DNA of 6,297 bases, taken from assembly GCA_041648665.1 (NCBI GenBank), contig JBAZOP010000125.1:1-6297 (forward strand), given 5' to 3'. Source of the stretch: a bacterium (GTDB lineage: Bacteria > UBA10199 > 2-02-FULL-44-16 > JAAZCA01). Position numbers and translations under genes: made by a program. Shown piece by piece: positions 5,279 through 6,297 of the stretch; position 1 is the stretch's first letter, and every line of letters begins with the position of its first letter. The notes under the pieces are model-generated. The model saw nothing but the letters and a program-made list of their open reading frames with translations. It searched no databases and was not told where the DNA came from.

Positions 5279-5568
5279 GATCGGCCGAGCAAATCCTTTC
5301 CGAGGCGGGGATCATTCTCCGCAACCAGCGCGGCGGAAACCAGAAATGCCTATGCCCGAAATGTTCACAAGGGCGGAAAAACAAACACGATAGGCCATTA
5401 TCTGTCTTCATCGGCAAAGACGGTGTGAAGTTCTTCTGCCACCACTGCGGGTATAGAGGAGGATCATCATATGGCGACGCTACTTATCAACAGACCGCAC
5501 AAAAAATCCAAAGAAAAGATACTTACTCCCATCGGCTCCGTGCGGCTGCGCGAGAATGGCGATGCTGA
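5275..5568 (+). CDS. Primase/helicase zinc-binding domain, 5' part of a split gene
   Basis: A 97-residue protein holding the zinc ribbon of a T7 gp4-like primase, which recognises the priming site on single-stranded DNA. The ribbon ligands are C27/C30 (CPKC) and C55/C58 (CHHCG), with PLSVFIGKDGVKFFCHHCGY between. After the ribbon, residues 64-95 are a linker ending LRAAAREW, then Arg-Cys-stop. The segment L-x6-W recurs at the start of the downstream part (LSMAAAKW at 6112-6135), so the coding homology probably breaks right after Trp95 (5557-5559). The start is ATG at 5275, overlapping the previous stop as ATGA, with GAGGG at 5266-5270. The topoisomerase-primase and helicase domains are not in this piece. 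It may work in trans with the downstream product, or be inactive. Confidence 0.8.
   Translation: MRSAEQILSEAGIILRNQRGGNQKCLCPKCSQGRKNKHDRPLSVFIGKDGVKFFCHHCGYRGGSSYGDATYQQTAQKIQRKDTYSHRLRAAAREWRC
5456..5463 (+). promoter_or_regulatory. Ribosome binding site of the HNH-AP2 gene inside the primase ribbon
   Basis: AGAGGAGG lies 7 bases before ATG 5471. It encodes Arg-Gly-Gly at the end of the zinc ribbon in the primase frame, so the invader uses a chance host-gene signal to start translation. Confidence 0.65.
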
Positions 5569-6097
5569 GCTTATTCGCAGAATTTTGGACTACAATCCTG
5601 AAACTGGCGAATTCCGCTGGAAACCGCGCGCCGTTGAAATGTTTGAAAATGGTGCTCAGACGGCCGCACAAAGCTGCGCGATTTGGAATGCGCGTTACGC
5701 TGGTAAGGTCGCTGGTTGTATGAATAATAACGGATATTTAGTGGTCAGAATATCACGTCGCTGCTATTTCGCACATCGCATTGCATGGTTGATCGTGACT
5801 GGAGAATGGCCGAATGGAGATGTAGACCATAAAAACCTTGATAAGTCAGATAACCGATGGAACAATCTTCGAGAGGCGACGCGTTCGCAGAACTTAGCAA
5901 ACAAGCGCACTCCATCCAGCAACACGAGCGGGTATAAGGGCGTTCATTGGAATAGACAAATTGGCAAATGGCAAGCGCAAATCAGAGTCAAAGGAAAGGG
6001 TATTTATCTCGGTGTTTTTAACACAATCGATGCTGCGTCATCAGCCTATGAGAATGCCGCGCTGATGTATTTTGGTGAATTCGCGAGAATTGCATAA
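5471..6097 (+). CDS. HNH-AP2 homing endonuclease inside the primase gene
   Basis: A 208-residue protein. Residues about 31-50 (DAELIRRILDYNPETGEFRW) are the usual start of this phage HNH family. The nuclease core follows with AHR (His102), VDHKNLDKSDNRWNNLREAT (Asp119-His120, Asn128, Asn132) and the SQNLANK end at about 139-145. A C-terminal AP2-type DNA-binding domain spans about 152-204 (SGYKGVHWNRQIGKWQAQ, LGVFNTIDAASSAYENAA). Both domains look intact. The start is ATG at 5471 with AGAGGAGG at 5456-5463, lying in the primase zinc-ribbon codons. Residues 1-30 are a second-frame reading of primase sequence and not part of the family fold. The gene is clearly more AT-rich than its neighbours, showing recent transfer. 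No room exists for a group I intron core between the coding parts. Confidence 0.9.
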   Translation: MATLLINRPHKKSKEKILTPIGSVRLRENGDAELIRRILDYNPETGEFRWKPRAVEMFENGAQTAAQSCAIWNARYAGKVAGCMNNNGYLVVRISRRCYFAHRIAWLIVTGEWPNGDVDHKNLDKSDNRWNNLREATRSQNLANKRTPSSNTSGYKGVHWNRQIGKWQAQIRVKGKGIYLGVFNTIDAASSAYENAALMYFGEFARIA

Positions 6098-6297
6098 TGA
6101 CGATGAACCCACTCAGCATGGCGGCGGCCAAATGGTTTGAGCAACGCGGGATAAGTCTTGATCTTGTGGCGAGGCTCGGAGTCTTCACCGGGCTGCGGCG
6201 GCAGAATGGCGATGAAAGCGAAGTCGTGCCAGACGCGAACGGGAACATAATCGTTTTCCCGTATGTCGATGGCGGGCGCATGGTCGGGGCAAAATAT
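6097..6297 (+). CDS. Primase/helicase, downstream part of the split gene (3' end outside window)
   Basis: The frame stays open to the right edge (67 codons). It begins MTMNPLSMAAAKWFEQRGIS, then LDLVARLGVFTGLRR, EVVPDANGNIIVFPYVDGGR and MVGAKY. This W-x3-RGIS, PD-NGNII-FPY, K-Y pattern is the segment just before the TOPRIM primase core in T7 gp4-like phage primases. The ATG at 6097 overlaps the stop of the endonuclease gene (TAATG); a second ATG is at 6103. No clear ribosome binding site is seen, so translation probably depends on coupling. It is in the same frame number as the zinc-ribbon part, but a stop and over 500 bases separate them. The product would lack the zinc ribbon, comparable to the short helicase-only form gp4B of T7, unless the two parts assemble. 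Confidence 0.8.
   Translation, partial: MTMNPLSMAAAKWFEQRGISLDLVARLGVFTGLRRQNGDESEVVPDANGNIIVFPYVDGGRMVGAKY

Noticed and set aside
4363..5292. Long 309-codon reading frame on the minus strand
   Set aside because: It lies fully opposite the well-supported replication gene, has no recognisable motifs, and is a by-product of GC-rich codon use.
5471..6097. Intein or group I intron in the primase gene
   Set aside because: The endonuclease is in a different frame with its own start and stop and no splice-block residues, and the whole insert is coding, leaving no space for a ribozyme core.

Overview
The window looks like the early, nucleotide-metabolism and replication region of a tailed phage or prophage of a GC-rich alphaproteobacterium (Rhizobiales-like by general protein style; this is inference, with no marker gene to fix the host). 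All supported genes lie on the + strand. They are mostly small and linked by 4-base ATGA/GTGA overlaps or short gaps, so they form one long operon-like array. No strong promoter, tRNA, CRISPR array or insertion sequence is visible, and no stretch longer than 300 bases lacks a gene.

Layout. (1) 2-858: the 3' end of a flavin-dependent thymidylate synthase gene (thyX), a LAGLIDADG homing endonuclease gene, and then a second, diverged and detached copy of the thyX 3' end. (2) 855-1076: a small hypothetical gene followed by a strong GC hairpin. (3) 1123-2396: a zinc-finger HNH endonuclease gene whose first ten residues copy the start of the next gene, a compact C5-cytosine DNA methyltransferase. 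(4) 2393-4437: a run of small phage hypothetical proteins, two of them Cys-rich and probably metal-binding. (5) 4424-5278: a replication-organiser-like protein. (6) 5275-6297: a T7 gp4-like primase/helicase gene cut into a zinc-ribbon part and a downstream part by an HNH-AP2 homing endonuclease gene; the downstream part runs off the window.

The main result is that three homing endonuclease genes of different families have entered three core genes of one operon (thyX, the methyltransferase, the primase). At each site a short piece of the target gene appears on both sides of the endonuclease gene. For thyX a foreign-looking 3' end completes the synthase and the native 3' end is stranded downstream. 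For the methyltransferase the native 5' end is captured as the start of the endonuclease, and a synonymously recoded 5' end restarts the enzyme downstream. For the primase the homology stops at an L-x6-W segment that recurs just after the endonuclease gene. This resembles intronless homing with a repair patch: the endonuclease interrupts a conserved coding site but brings or reuses a diverged piece of the target, so the host gene still works and no longer matches the cleavage site. The thyX and methyltransferase cases are clear in the sequence; the primase duplication is weaker.
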